A stretch of DNA of 64,000 nucleotides from JARBAU01 sp040414675 (GTDB lineage Archaea > Thermoproteota > Nitrososphaeria > Nitrososphaerales > Nitrososphaeraceae). Under the pieces are notes generated by a model. The model did no database searches. It worked only from the letters and a program-made list of their open reading frames with translations, and was not told where the DNA came from. Made by a program: the position numbers and the translations under genes. Below, one piece after another: positions 53,711 through 63,514 of this stretch; the stretch's first letter is position 1, and the number at the start of each line of letters is the position of its first letter. The DNA lies in the NCBI GenBank assembly GCA_040414675.1, contig JBEDUN010000031.1, positions 62,001-126,000 of the forward strand, given 5' to 3'.

Positions 53711-55177
53711 TTAGTTTCGAAACTTTGCAAATGCTTCGTTCAGAATATGTTCCAATGTCAAATGCCATTGAGCGAAGCCCCCTGGTTCTTCAGGAAAGTT
53801 ATGATAATGATTGACCAATTTCTTATTCATTTTTGATGTATGACTCAGGTTTTCAGCCAGAGTTCGATTAACTACTCCCTTTATAAACATTGATAATTTG
53901 TCAACTGCAGTAAATTCTGGATGTTCACCACTCGTAATTTTCTCAACATCCATCTTTGACAAAAAATGCTTCATACCATAATTAATCTGATCATTACTAA
54001 GGTCTTGTAACATTCTACGAAACACCTCCAAACCTGCAGTCTTGTAACCGTACTCATCAATAAAATTCTTATTGTAACTCCATAGGCCTTTTTCAGTGAC
54101 ATCATTTTGTTGGATTGCTTGAACTGCCTCTTTACCTGCAATGGTACCAGCTATAATCGCAGGGCCAATTCCACCGGCATCAATAGGTTTAGGCATCCAT
54201 GCAGCGTCTCCTACGAGAATGTACCCATTAGCAACAAGACAATCATTCTGTCTGCGAACTGATACTTGCCATGTTCCCCATGAATTTCCTTGGTCTGATT
54301 GCTCATCGGTCATTTTCAAGTCTTTTAATACTGGGTTAGATCGAACGTACTCGTCTATCAACAATTTTAGGTCTTTTTTTGTGCCAGATTGTTTATTCAG
54401 TGCCTCGAAAGCCTTCTGTTGTACGCCTAGGCCTATGTTCGCCTTGTTATCTCCTTTGGGGAACACCCATGCATAACCCCCAGGAGCTATCTGTTGATCT
54501 AAATGAATGATACAGTAGTCCGGGTCAAAATACGTATTGTCATGTTGTGCAATCTCGAAAGTATAGATGTATCGACCAGTGGCCTCTAAATCATCTCTGT
54601 TAATTCTTCTTTCTATATTTGATTTGATAGGTAAGTTTGACCTCAAAACAGAGGTTACTCCGGTGCAATCTATGACCAATTTCGCAGTATGCTTGTATGT
54701 CTCTCGAGTATCGATCTCCTCACCTACAACACCAACTATTGTGTTATCTTCAAAAAGCAAAGATCTCAAAGCAACTCTATCCTTTACTTCAATTCCAAGT
54801 TTAAGAGCATCATTCATTTGTTTTTGTGGCAGAATCTTCCGATTTAGAAGATATCCCTCTCCATCGAAAGAAATAGCAGTCTCGTGATCTGGAGAGTAGG
54901 CAACTACTCCTTTTACATTGTGTTCGATTTCAGGATTTTCCCATCTGATTCCAATCCTGTTAGACATGTAATCAACTGCATTTTTACCAACTGCGTCACC
55001 ACATATCCAGCCTGTAACCGTCTTCTTTCCTAAGCTCGACAATGGGTTTCTATCTATAACTAGAACTCTAAGAGTTTGATTCGAGTAAAAGGCAACCGAA
55101 CATGCTGTAATCATTCCAGCCAGGCCGCCTCCTGCGACTATAACGTCATAATCTCGTTTACCAGTACGTACACTCAT
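53711..55177 (-). CDS. FAD-dependent oxidoreductase, GGR/FixC-like
   Basis: 488 aa. FAD site YDVIVAGGGLAGMITACSVA (about residue 9) and GYILVGDAAWMPKPIDAGGI then GPAIIAGTIAGKEAVQAI. The N-terminal region carries GWICGDAVGKNAVDYM, a variation on the PEHCGG-type block. Larger than typical GGRs because of an extended C-terminal helical domain (LEVFRRMLQDLSNDQINY and so on). Third member of this superfamily in the window; probably an isoprenoid or quinone reductase, substrate unknown. Confidence 0.85.
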   Translation of the reverse strand: MSVRTGKRDYDVIVAGGGLAGMITACSVAFYSNQTLRVLVIDRNPLSSLGKKTVTGWICGDAVGKNAVDYMSNRIGIRWENPEIEHNVKGVVAYSPDHETAISFDGEGYLLNRKILPQKQMNDALKLGIEVKDRVALRSLLFEDNTIVGVVGEEIDTRETYKHTAKLVIDCTGVTSVLRSNLPIKSNIERRINRDDLEATGRYIYTFEIAQHDNTYFDPDYCIIHLDQQIAPGGYAWVFPKGDNKANIGLGVQQKAFEALNKQSGTKKDLKLLIDEYVRSNPVLKDLKMTDEQSDQGNSWGTWQVSVRRQNDCLVANGYILVGDAAWMPKPIDAGGIGPAIIAGTIAGKEAVQAIQQNDVTEKGLWSYNKNFIDEYGYKTAGLEVFRRMLQDLSNDQINYGMKHFLSKMDVEKITSGEHPEFTAVDKLSMFIKGVVNRTLAENLSHTSKMNKKLVNHYHNFPEEPGGFAQWHLTLEHILNEAFAKFRN

Positions 55178-55292
55178 CTCGATGAAGCTAATTTTCTTAA
55201 TTTTTATCTCTATTTATAGTTAAGTCGTCTGATAAACAACTTCCAAGCTTATGAAATCCATAGGGACTCGGCTAGAACGCAATCCATTTCGC

Positions 55293-57056
55293 TCATTTCA
55301 CAGTCACTGATTTAGCCAAGTTGCGAGGATAATCAGGATCTGCGTTGCTCATAAGGGCAAGGTAATAAGCTAAAAGCTGAAACGGAATTACTTCTACGAG
55401 GGGATAAAGTATCTCCTCAACTGCTGGGATTTCAATGAGGTGGTCATATAGGCTATTTTTAAGATCTGAAATACCGATTACCTTGGCGCCCCTGGCTTTG
55501 ATCTCGTGTGCATTCGAAATAATATCGTTGTAGGTCGAATCAGACGGATTGATCACGAATACCAATGTATTTCTATCAACTACTGCTAATGGCCCGTGTT
55601 TAAGTTCCCCACCTGCGATTCCCTCAGCATGTATATATGATAATTCTTTAATCTTCAATGCACCTTCAAGTGCTATGGGATAATGCAACGACCTCCCCAT
55701 AATGTATATATCCTTTACGTCTTTTATTTTCTCAGAGATTTTTTTTATTTCTGATTCAGTCGAAATAGTTGCTTCGATAGCTTTTGCCAGATTGTCCAAA
55801 CTATTCCGAAAACTGTGTTCATTGCTCATATTGTTAACAATTCTATATAGAACTGAGAGCTGCGAAGTAAAACTCTTAGTAGCCGCCACACCTATTTCTG
55901 GACCGCATCCAATTTCCAGAAAACAATCACTGATTCTAGCAAGCGATGATGTGGTAATATTGACTATGGATAGAATAATGGCACCTCTCTGTTTAGCTGA
56001 TTTTACTGCTTGTAGAACATCGGCACTCTCTCCACTCTGTGAGATTGCTATTACAGCAGTATGATCATCGATAAGATCTTGCACATATTGGAATTCGCTG
56101 GACATTACGCATTCCGCCCTGAGCTTGGGGTATTTTGCTAAAAGGTATTTACCGATCAGAGCTGCGTGATAACTGCTCCCACTGCCTGTAATATACAGGC
56201 TCTGACTTTTAGATAATATATTGCAAAATTGAATTAATCTACCTTTATCTCTATTGTTGGATTCTGCTATGATCTTGCCTTGTTCATGTATTTCCTTTAA
56301 AGTATGATGTGCGTATGTCCCCTTATCAACTGCAGCAAGTTCCCATGCAATTTCAGTTGGATGCCTGCTTACGATATTTCCATCGAAATCAAATAACTGA
56401 ATTCCGGACTTATCTGCAATTACAATATCTCTATTGTCGAGGAATATTGCTTTATCTGTGTATTGCAAAAATCCCAGAACATCACTAGAAATAAAGCATC
56501 CATTTTTATCAAGTCCAATAATTAGAGGTTCATCGAATCGTGCACCACCTAATTCACCGTTTTCAAACACTGAAACGAATGCAAATGTACCTTCAAGGCG
56601 TTTGCAAGTTTCTATCATTGCAGACTTTACAGTCTGATTAGATGAACGATACTCCTCTATTAAATGAGCAATGACTTCACTGTCCGTATCACTTTTAAAT
56701 GAGTGTCCTTTTTGGATTAATTCTTTCTTCAATACTTCGTAATTTTCTATTATACCATTGTGAACTACCGCTATACTTCCACTACAGTCGGTGTGGGGAT
56801 GTGCATTTACATCATTGACCCTTCCATGTGTAGCCCATCTTGTATGTCCGATACCAGTCTTACCAGGCATTCCATTTAACTCTAAATGCTTGTTGACCTC
56901 GGCCACTTTTCCGACACCTTTACGTACAAGCATCATGCCGTCGTCAATAGTGCTAATCCCTACACTATCATAACCTCTATACTCCATTTTCTTAAGACTA
57001 TCAATAAGAACTGGAGCCGCATACTGGTTACCCTTGTACCCGATAATTGAACACAC
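55293..57056 (-). CDS. glmS: Glutamine-fructose-6-phosphate aminotransferase (isomerising)
   Basis: 587 aa. MCSIIGYKGNQYAAPVLID starts with the catalytic Cys2 of the glutaminase domain (about residues 2-210, with GIGHTRWATHGRVNDVNAHP). Two SIS domains follow (ITGSGSSYHAALIGKYLLAK and IYIMGRSLHYPIALEGALKI), and the end is SVTVK (common GlmS end ...KSVTVE). Produces glucosamine-6-phosphate for UDP-GlcNAc, hence N-glycans and the surface glycan. Divergent from the HTH/S-layer-like gene. Confidence 0.95.
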   Translation of the reverse strand: MCSIIGYKGNQYAAPVLIDSLKKMEYRGYDSVGISTIDDGMMLVRKGVGKVAEVNKHLELNGMPGKTGIGHTRWATHGRVNDVNAHPHTDCSGSIAVVHNGIIENYEVLKKELIQKGHSFKSDTDSEVIAHLIEEYRSSNQTVKSAMIETCKRLEGTFAFVSVFENGELGGARFDEPLIIGLDKNGCFISSDVLGFLQYTDKAIFLDNRDIVIADKSGIQLFDFDGNIVSRHPTEIAWELAAVDKGTYAHHTLKEIHEQGKIIAESNNRDKGRLIQFCNILSKSQSLYITGSGSSYHAALIGKYLLAKYPKLRAECVMSSEFQYVQDLIDDHTAVIAISQSGESADVLQAVKSAKQRGAIILSIVNITTSSLARISDCFLEIGCGPEIGVAATKSFTSQLSVLYRIVNNMSNEHSFRNSLDNLAKAIEATISTESEIKKISEKIKDVKDIYIMGRSLHYPIALEGALKIKELSYIHAEGIAGGELKHGPLAVVDRNTLVFVINPSDSTYNDIISNAHEIKARGAKVIGISDLKNSLYDHLIEIPAVEEILYPLVEVIPFQLLAYYLALMSNADPDYPRNLAKSVTVK

Positions 57057-57275
57057 GATAGATTAACACTAAAGGATTCTTTTTAAAAATTATGAAGCTT
57101 TATATGTACCGTTATAATTGCGTTTATTGGGGTTTGAAAGTAATATTTTTAAAAATCAGATATAAACAATGACTTCGAAAAAATAGATTTGTACCGCTAT
57201 ATATTATTATATAATAGATTCTGAGAAGGTATGTTGGAGAAAAAGAGCCTCATCTACAATAAAGAAAATGGGCTT

Positions 57276-58190
57276 ATGACAAAGGAAATAATTATCTATG
57301 ATAAGGTTGACCAACTGCGAATATTATCAAATCCAATTGCTTGGAAGATAATGCAGCTTTTGTCGTCTCGATCAATGTATACTGCCCAAGTTGCCAAGGA
57401 GCTTGGAATTTATGAACAAAGTGCATACTATTACACTCGCAAACTGAACTCCATTGGGGCATTGGAAGAAGTTGGCACAGCACTAATTAGAGGCGGAACA
57501 GCTAAACTATTTCGATCAACCTGTCCATCGTTTGGAATCGAAATGGATTGGGGAGAACGACAGTCAAGTATAACAGTTGACCCTTATAATAGAAATCACC
57601 ACATCAAAGATTTCTTTAACGAGTTCATAATTGAGAACTCTTTTGATGGCCTTATAATTGTGGGTGCTCCAGACCCGCATGGTCCATATAGATCTTCTGC
57701 AAGGGATGGTCATTATGCGGTTCAATTAGCATTTTTCTTGGGAACACTTACTAACGTACCAAGAGAGTTTGTGGTCAAGCTCGACGCTGATGCCAAAGCA
57801 GAGAGAGTATTAGAAGATCGTAACATTATTTCGATCGGTGGTCCAGGTACGAATATCGTCACTGCAGAATTTAATAAATACTTGCCAATTAAATTTAATG
57901 AATCAAATTTCTGGGCTGGCCTAGTAAGGGACTCTAATGAGATTTACAACTCGGATAGTCAAGGACTAATCGCTAAGATAAAGAATCCTTATAGCGGCAG
58001 AGGGAACATAATCATAGTTGCAGGTGTTAGATCAATTGGGACCAAATCTGCAGTTATTGCATTAACTAACTTTAGCGAAAAAATTCTAAAAGGATATAAA
58101 AGCGAAAAGGATTGGGCTCTTGTTGTCCAAGGATTTGACATGAATTCAGACGGAAAAATAGATCACGTTGATGTTATCGCAGAAAAATAG
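57276..58190 (+). CDS. ArsR-like HTH regulator with S-layer-like C-terminal domain
   Basis: 304 aa from ATG 57276 (MTKEIIIYDK); ATG 57231 is an alternative. N-terminal winged helix (LSNPIAWKIMQLLSSRSMYT, AQVAKELGIYEQSAYYYTRK). The C-terminal 200 residues contain SARDGHYAVQLAFFLGTLTN, ISIGGPGTNIVTAEFNKYLP and IIVAGVRSIGTKSAVIALTN, the signature of the S-layer C-terminal-like domain known in some archaeal proteins. Function is unknown; a ligand-sensing transcription factor is likely. It shares a 220-base promoter region with glmS (TATA near 57202-57215), so glmS is a candidate target. Confidence 0.82.
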   Translation: MTKEIIIYDKVDQLRILSNPIAWKIMQLLSSRSMYTAQVAKELGIYEQSAYYYTRKLNSIGALEEVGTALIRGGTAKLFRSTCPSFGIEMDWGERQSSITVDPYNRNHHIKDFFNEFIIENSFDGLIIVGAPDPHGPYRSSARDGHYAVQLAFFLGTLTNVPREFVVKLDADAKAERVLEDRNIISIGGPGTNIVTAEFNKYLPIKFNESNFWAGLVRDSNEIYNSDSQGLIAKIKNPYSGRGNIIIVAGVRSIGTKSAVIALTNFSEKILKGYKSEKDWALVVQGFDMNSDGKIDHVDVIAEK

Positions 58191-58199
58191 GGCCTGTAT

Positions 58200-58721
58200 C
58201 TAAGTAGGCTGGGCCTGCTCTTGGGGCTTTTTTGACGAGCCCTTCTGTACGTCAAGATGAACTAAAATCTGTTGTTCTTCGTTCTTCTTCACTAAATAGC
58301 CAGGAAGATTTACAAAGCGGTTACCAATGGAAACGTGTTTATGCACTACCAGCTGTCTTGAAAAATACGGGGATTTAGTTCCAGTTTTTCTCATTATTAT
58401 ATTCTGCAATCTTCTCTCTAGCAAATCTTCGATCTTGAGATTTAGAATATCATCCAACGTTGCACCTTCATTCACTAGGCCCAACCGGTTAAGGTAGCTG
58501 AGAAGTTGAGTTTCCTTCTGATGCCTAGCCTCTGTACTAAGTGATAATAAGTCGCGGGCTTGATTTCTAAATCTGGCTACCTCGGTCTGAGCTTTCCATA
58601 ATTCTCTCTTGTTTCTCAAACCATAAGTCCCTATAAGATAGAGTTCTGCACTTAGCTGGTTCGATGTCCACATTCTTCTTGGTCTGCTGTATGTCTTTTT
58701 AGGCTTACGAGGATCTCCCAT
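58200..58721 (-). CDS. rps4: Small-subunit ribosomal protein S4
   Basis: 173 aa. MGDPRKPKKTYSRPRRMWTS at the N-terminus, LIGTYGLRNKRELWKAQTEV, and the S4 RNA-binding domain (LERRLQNIIMRKTGTKSPYF, LVVHKHVSIGNRFVNLPGYL). Primary assembly protein of the 30S body. Second gene of the S13-S4 pair; the S11/RpoD genes that follow in many archaea are absent here. Confidence 0.97.
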   Translation of the reverse strand: MGDPRKPKKTYSRPRRMWTSNQLSAELYLIGTYGLRNKRELWKAQTEVARFRNQARDLLSLSTEARHQKETQLLSYLNRLGLVNEGATLDDILNLKIEDLLERRLQNIIMRKTGTKSPYFSRQLVVHKHVSIGNRFVNLPGYLVKKNEEQQILVHLDVQKGSSKKPQEQAQPT

Positions 58722-58735
58722 TCTCAGTCCACATC

Positions 58736-59290
58736 CTACTTACTTACTTCACCAGCGGCCCCTTCTGTAGCTGGCTTGGAAGGTGCCGAACTAGGTGCAG
58801 TCGAAGTGCTTGCTGGTGCAGTTGGTGCAGCGGCTCCTGGTTTGGCTAACCTCTTGACTCCAACAGCACCACCTTTTCTTCCCGAGGTCCTCGTATGCTG
58901 ACCCCGTACTTTTAACCCGAACATGTGTCTGTAGCCACGCCAGCTCATTACAGATTTTTCACGTTCTATATCATTTGATATCGTGAAATCTAGATCAGAC
59001 GTAATCAAGTGTCTGTCAGTACCTGTATCCATATCTTTCCTTCTGTTCAAGTACCAAGGAGGAATCCCTACCCTTGACGGATCTTTGATTGTTAGTTCGA
59101 TTTCCTTAAGTTCATTTTCTGTCAAAAATCCTACACGTAGATACGGATTTATGTTAAGAGATTGAAGTATGACCTGGGCAATATTATAGCCAATCCCTCT
59201 TACCAAACTCAAAGCAACAATAATTTTCTTACTCCCATCAATATCTTTACCAGATATTCTAAGGATGTGACGATACTCCGAAGCAGACAA
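58736..59290 (-). CDS. rps13: Small-subunit ribosomal protein S13 with Ala/Pro/Ser-rich tail
   Basis: 184 aa. YRHILRISGKDIDGSKKIIV, IPPWYLNRRKDMDTGTDRHL and GYRHMFGLKVRGQHTRTSGR are S13 signatures. After the normal end (about residue 148) comes a low-complexity tail of about 36 residues made of Ala, Pro, Ser and Thr ending EGAAGEVSK, longer than in standard archaeal S13. The residue mix suggests a disordered extension. Followed by rps4 after 14 bases. Confidence 0.96.
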   Translation of the reverse strand: MSASEYRHILRISGKDIDGSKKIIVALSLVRGIGYNIAQVILQSLNINPYLRVGFLTENELKEIELTIKDPSRVGIPPWYLNRRKDMDTGTDRHLITSDLDFTISNDIEREKSVMSWRGYRHMFGLKVRGQHTRTSGRKGGAVGVKRLAKPGAAAPTAPASTSTAPSSAPSKPATEGAAGEVSK

Positions 59291-59595
59291 ATCAGAATCA
59301 CGAAGACGAATCCGAAATAAAAACCATGCTAAGTCAATATCTTTTCTAATCTGAATCTATTATACTACATGACTAAATTGTAAAAGCATTTTTCCATCTT
59401 TCTAAAATATCTCGTACTGGGGGAAATTCCCATGATATGAGTTTACTGGTAGACTATTTTCGAATGTGATTCATGATTATGAATAAAGAGTAATTATGGA
59501 ATCATACAGAAACATAACTGGAAAAGAAAAGCTTCCAATCACCACAATATATTCTTATGGATATAAATATACGACCAAAGTCCTGAGGTTATCTC
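59291..59595. other. Divergent intergenic region upstream of S13 and the chelatase-type operon
   Basis: About 305 AT-rich bases. Holds the promoter of the operon starting at 59596 (ATATAAATAT at 59561-59570) and presumably that of rps13. No gene recognised. Confidence 0.5.
59561..59570 (+). promoter_or_regulatory. TATA box of the AAA+/vWA operon
   Basis: ATATAAATAT is centred 30 bases before ATG 59596. Confidence 0.5.
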
Positions 59596-61242
59596 ATGAA
59601 TTCTGTCAATGATCTAGTACATCTCTCCTATTCTTCTGTCCCAAATTATTCTGAATTAATGATTGGGGTTCCCACTGATTACAAGGAGATTAAAACACTT
59701 CGGGATCTGCTCACTATAAATTATAAATCACCTTCGGTTGAACAACAGATTAGAGGCAATCTTATCTCCAAGATTGAGAGCGGTAAGAATCCATATCGAG
59801 GAATTATTGGCTATGATGATGATGTTATCCCAGCATTAAATAGAGCACTATTGTCTGGGCATGATCTCCTTCTGGTTGGGCAAATTGGTCAGGCAAAGAC
59901 AAAGATTGCCGAATCAATTGCAATGAATCTGTTGTCCTCGATCCCCGTGGTTAGAGGTTCTTTTACCAATGATATACCAGTTACAATTCCCGAGGATGAA
60001 TTAGTTGCCATGTTAAATGACACGTACATCAACAGGATTTCACCAGAATTTAGTGTTTCAAAGGAGTGTGAAACCATAATAAGAAACCATAAGTTGGATA
60101 CAAAGATTGAATGGATTGATGGCCAGAATCGGTATCGCTATATTCTTGCTACTCCAGATATATCTGTAAAGGATCTAGTAGGACAGATCGATGCGATCAA
60201 GATCGCAAAAAAAGGTGTAGAAATATACGACATAGAATCATACTCTGCCGGTCATTTGCTTCAGGCTAGACACGGACTCGTTTGTCTTGATGAGCTACCA
60301 GTACTCGATCCAAGAAAACAGGTAGCCCTACTCAGTGTTCTGCAAGAAGGAAAATTTACGACAGGTTCGTATCCTGTTATCTTCAGGCCGAATGTGAAGG
60401 TTGTTGCAACCGCTAATCCTATTGATTATACTCATTCTGGCAAAATTATAGAACCACTTTATGATAGACTAAAGAGTCATATCAGGACTCACTACCCTAA
60501 ACACATCTCCCACGAGATGCTAATTATGTCACAAGAAGTAAAAATACCTGACGTGACGAATGCTTTCCTTCCTGTTCATATACTAAAGACAATGGCAAAA
60601 ATTGCTCAGATTGCCAGAGAGCATTCTGACATCGACCAAGACAGGGGAGTTAGCGTAAGAATGGGGATACATTCAATTGAGCTTTTAATCGGAGAGGCCG
60701 AACGGACAAGGTCGATTCTGCGTAAAGTCGCTGCTGTCCCGAGGTTTTGTGATTTTCACAGTATCCATCAGTCATCAAAATTCGAACTTCTAGAAATAGA
60801 GGACACGTACGCTAATCGTTTCAGAACATTAAACCTCATAATTGCAGATGCCATTAAACACGTGTCCACTGAGTACGTCTACAAAATATCCAAAGAAGAC
60901 ATTTACAAATTAAAAAACGAGTTTACTGGTAATAGGACCTTCAAAGTGTCTCAGAGTTCAGTTTATCAAAAGAATGTCAATTCGGTTGATTATAAATCTC
61001 AGTTAGGTAAATTTCCTATACTGAGGGAAATTGTGAATAGGTTGTATGGAATAATTCAAGCAGAACAGGAAGAATTTGTAAAAGATGCTAAAATACATGA
61101 AATCTCTGTAGACCACTTTGTTATGTCCCAGAAAATAAAAGGTGAATTCACTGCATCGATTCTTGAAGTAGTTTTGGAAGGTCTGAGATGGACTGAGCCT
61201 CCAATTTTGGATAAAAAGGATAATTCATATGAATCAGCATGA
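59596..61242 (+). CDS. Magnesium-chelatase I-like AAA+ ATPase
   Basis: 548 aa. Walker A VGQIGQAKTKIAES (about 94-107; the G-Q-A-K-T form seen in this subfamily), Walker B LVCLDELPVLDPRKQVALLS and sensor VVATANPIDYTHSG, with a ChlI/BchI-type C-terminal helical domain. The long insertion between Walker A and B (about residues 110-215) contains VTIPEDELVAM. The family powers metal insertion into tetrapyrroles or remodels proteins with a vWA partner; the next gene, overlapping by 14 bases, is such a partner. No large CobN/ChlH-type subunit is visible in the window. Confidence 0.85.
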   Translation: MNSVNDLVHLSYSSVPNYSELMIGVPTDYKEIKTLRDLLTINYKSPSVEQQIRGNLISKIESGKNPYRGIIGYDDDVIPALNRALLSGHDLLLVGQIGQAKTKIAESIAMNLLSSIPVVRGSFTNDIPVTIPEDELVAMLNDTYINRISPEFSVSKECETIIRNHKLDTKIEWIDGQNRYRYILATPDISVKDLVGQIDAIKIAKKGVEIYDIESYSAGHLLQARHGLVCLDELPVLDPRKQVALLSVLQEGKFTTGSYPVIFRPNVKVVATANPIDYTHSGKIIEPLYDRLKSHIRTHYPKHISHEMLIMSQEVKIPDVTNAFLPVHILKTMAKIAQIAREHSDIDQDRGVSVRMGIHSIELLIGEAERTRSILRKVAAVPRFCDFHSIHQSSKFELLEIEDTYANRFRTLNLIIADAIKHVSTEYVYKISKEDIYKLKNEFTGNRTFKVSQSSVYQKNVNSVDYKSQLGKFPILREIVNRLYGIIQAEQEEFVKDAKIHEISVDHFVMSQKIKGEFTASILEVVLEGLRWTEPPILDKKDNSYESA

Positions 61243-62626
61243 CGCAATTTCAGACGTAAGGAACTTTATTTACTTTGGTAAAAAAGACGAAACCAGCATA
61301 AAAAATGATTCATTCGATTCGAAAAATGATCAAATTCCAAGTCGATTAAAAGAAAAATTACTTGATATAGTAGGCAGGGAGGTACTGAGAGAGAAAACCC
61401 CAACTCTGCAGGAGTTAGAGTACACTTTGCAAGAGGCAATATCACAAGCATCAAAGATGGATAGTCTCGATAGAAAAACCAAATTTCAACAACCACGACC
61501 TGATGCTAGCTTGAACCCGAAATTTTCTAAAGCTGGCATGAATCTCCCGATTATTGGGCGACTAGTTCAGAGCGGGTACATAAAAGAGGATCCACGATGG
61601 CTCACCTTTAAAGGATTTACACAGATAGGAGGAAAAATCCTAACTGATCTCATGTTATCGCTGAAAAAGGATGGATTCGGTCTCCATGAGAGTAGTAGTC
61701 TAGGAAATGGATCCGTAATTTTGGATACTACACGGAAGTATGAGATTGGTAACGATATCAAGTTATTGAACGTACCTGTTTCATTGCTTAACACTATTGA
61801 GAGAATCTCAAGACATCGAATGTCTCTTGACCTTCCACTTCAAATTACATTGGATGATTTCGAAGAATATGAAACCATCAGGGATGTCAAAGTTGCTGTT
61901 GTATATTGCATCGACCTGAGTTCGACTATGAGATATTCGGCTATGTATGGGAATATGAGTAGAATTGAGGCAGCTAAACGAGCTTTATGGGGAATAGTCT
62001 TATTGAACCGAAAATTTTTTCCTATGGATTCGATATATTTGGTCGGCTTTGGCGCGCTAGCATCTAAGATTCATCCAAATGATATACCATATTTGAAGAC
62101 GTTTGAACCAGGGGCTGATCTACTACATTACACCAACTATCAAGCGGCGTTCAGACTCGCTACTAAATTACTGCAAAAAACCTCTGCATTAAATAAAAGA
62201 ATTGTAATGATAACCGATGGACATCCTAGCGCATGTTTTATAGACGATAAATCAGAATATAACAGAATTGTCTCCGAAAGACCGCACTCATATTTTTATA
62301 CACCTGAAAGCGACGTCATAGATTACGTAAAAACCAATCTGATTATGAACCTTGATGTGACACCAAACAAGCTAGTATATTTGTGCTACCGTTATAAGCA
62401 AGTAGATCAGTATATTGGTGAAAAGACGATTTCTGAGGCAAAGAAATGTCATAGATTAGGTATTGATATTGATACAGTCATGATAAGCGAGGAAGACTCC
62501 TTACTAGGATACGTTAACGCATTGGAAAAGGCTGTTAGAGGAAGATCATATTATCTCAATCCAGAAAACATAGATAGAGTTTTACTAAGTGACTACTTGC
62601 ATAAGAAAAAACAAATAATGTCCTAG
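61229..62626 (+). CDS. vWA-domain protein, partner of the upstream AAA+ ATPase
   Basis: 465 aa. The N-terminal half is basic and helical. From about residue 218, the vWA domain: VAVVYCIDLSSTMRYSAM (MIDAS D-x-S-x-T at about 227-231 in the form DLSST), GIVLLNRKFFPMDSIYLVGF, HYTNYQAAFRLATKLL (MIDAS Thr loop) and RIVMITDGHPSACF (MIDAS Asp). Metal-dependent adhesion site intact. In known AAA+/vWA pairs (ChlI/ChlD, MoxR/vWA) this protein couples ATP hydrolysis to the substrate. Overlaps the previous gene by 14 bases. Confidence 0.85.
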   Translation: MNQHDAISDVRNFIYFGKKDETSIKNDSFDSKNDQIPSRLKEKLLDIVGREVLREKTPTLQELEYTLQEAISQASKMDSLDRKTKFQQPRPDASLNPKFSKAGMNLPIIGRLVQSGYIKEDPRWLTFKGFTQIGGKILTDLMLSLKKDGFGLHESSSLGNGSVILDTTRKYEIGNDIKLLNVPVSLLNTIERISRHRMSLDLPLQITLDDFEEYETIRDVKVAVVYCIDLSSTMRYSAMYGNMSRIEAAKRALWGIVLLNRKFFPMDSIYLVGFGALASKIHPNDIPYLKTFEPGADLLHYTNYQAAFRLATKLLQKTSALNKRIVMITDGHPSACFIDDKSEYNRIVSERPHSYFYTPESDVIDYVKTNLIMNLDVTPNKLVYLCYRYKQVDQYIGEKTISEAKKCHRLGIDIDTVMISEEDSLLGYVNALEKAVRGRSYYLNPENIDRVLLSDYLHKKKQIMS

Positions 62627-62707
62627 GTTCGTATATGCTTAAAGTCTAATGAATTCAGATCCATTAGTTTTTATGTAAATAATCTGTCACATTAAACGAT
62701 ATTTAGT

Positions 62708-63511
62708 TTGAGTACCGAAGTGAATTACCTTGATTGGAATAATGCTCTACCCATCCTGAACAAGGCCCACGAAGCTGGTTTATTTTCAATTATTATCGGA
62801 CCAAAGGGAACTGGTAAGACAACGCTTGTAAGGAAATTTGCTTCAAATTACAACAAAGAACTATATTCTGTAAATTTTAGTCTTCGAACGAGGGAATCTC
62901 ATCTAGTTGGTACGAACACGATCGATAAAGGGGAGATTAGTTTTGTGGAGGGAATCCTCGTTAGATCTATGCGAAGCGGAGGACTCCTCTATTTAGATGA
63001 GCTGAATGCCGCTGAAGCTGATGTGTTGCTTCGACTAGACGAAGCTTTGGACGATAGAAGGCAATTAGTTCTAAAAGAAGCAGAGGGACAGATAATAAAT
63101 GCGGACACAAAGTGGTCGGTAGTCGCAACCATTAACCCATTATCGCACGTCGGAACCAAAGAGCTTCCTCCTCAGCTGCTTAGTAGATTTCCAGTGAGAC
63201 TCAGACTAGAATATCCTCCAGAGGATGTAGAACTTGAAATTGTTAAGCGACATGTTGACATAGATAATGCTAAACTTGATGCGGTAAGGAATGCAATTCG
63301 ACTTGCCAAGAATCTTCGCGAAGCGGCAGCGGTAGAGGAGCTTTATTATAGTCCCAGTTTGAGAGAGACGATTGCCTTCTCGAAGATGCTGAATAGTGGT
63401 GTTTCTGCACGCGAATCAGCAGAGGTGGTGTATGCTAACGCTTATGATCAATGGGGACAGGTCGAATATCGTAAGGTGATGGATATGATAACTTCAATAT
63501 TTGGTACATAG
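62708..63511 (+). CDS. MoxR/NorQ-like AAA+ ATPase
   Basis: 267 aa from TTG 62708. Walker A IIGPKGTGKTTLVRKFAS (about 30-47), a MoxR-type segment RTRESHLVGTNTIDKGEISF, Walker B LLYLDELNAAEADVLLRLDE, sensor VVATINPLSHVGTKELPPQL and arginine finger LSRFPVRLRLEY. Lacks the C-terminal extension of the 59596 protein and is closer to NorQ/CbbQ/MoxR. These activate metalloenzymes with a vWA partner; the following gene starts 3 bases after its stop. Confidence 0.86.
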   Translation: MSTEVNYLDWNNALPILNKAHEAGLFSIIIGPKGTGKTTLVRKFASNYNKELYSVNFSLRTRESHLVGTNTIDKGEISFVEGILVRSMRSGGLLYLDELNAAEADVLLRLDEALDDRRQLVLKEAEGQIINADTKWSVVATINPLSHVGTKELPPQLLSRFPVRLRLEYPPEDVELEIVKRHVDIDNAKLDAVRNAIRLAKNLREAAAVEELYYSPSLRETIAFSKMLNSGVSARESAEVVYANAYDQWGQVEYRKVMDMITSIFGT

Positions 63512-63514
63512 ACA

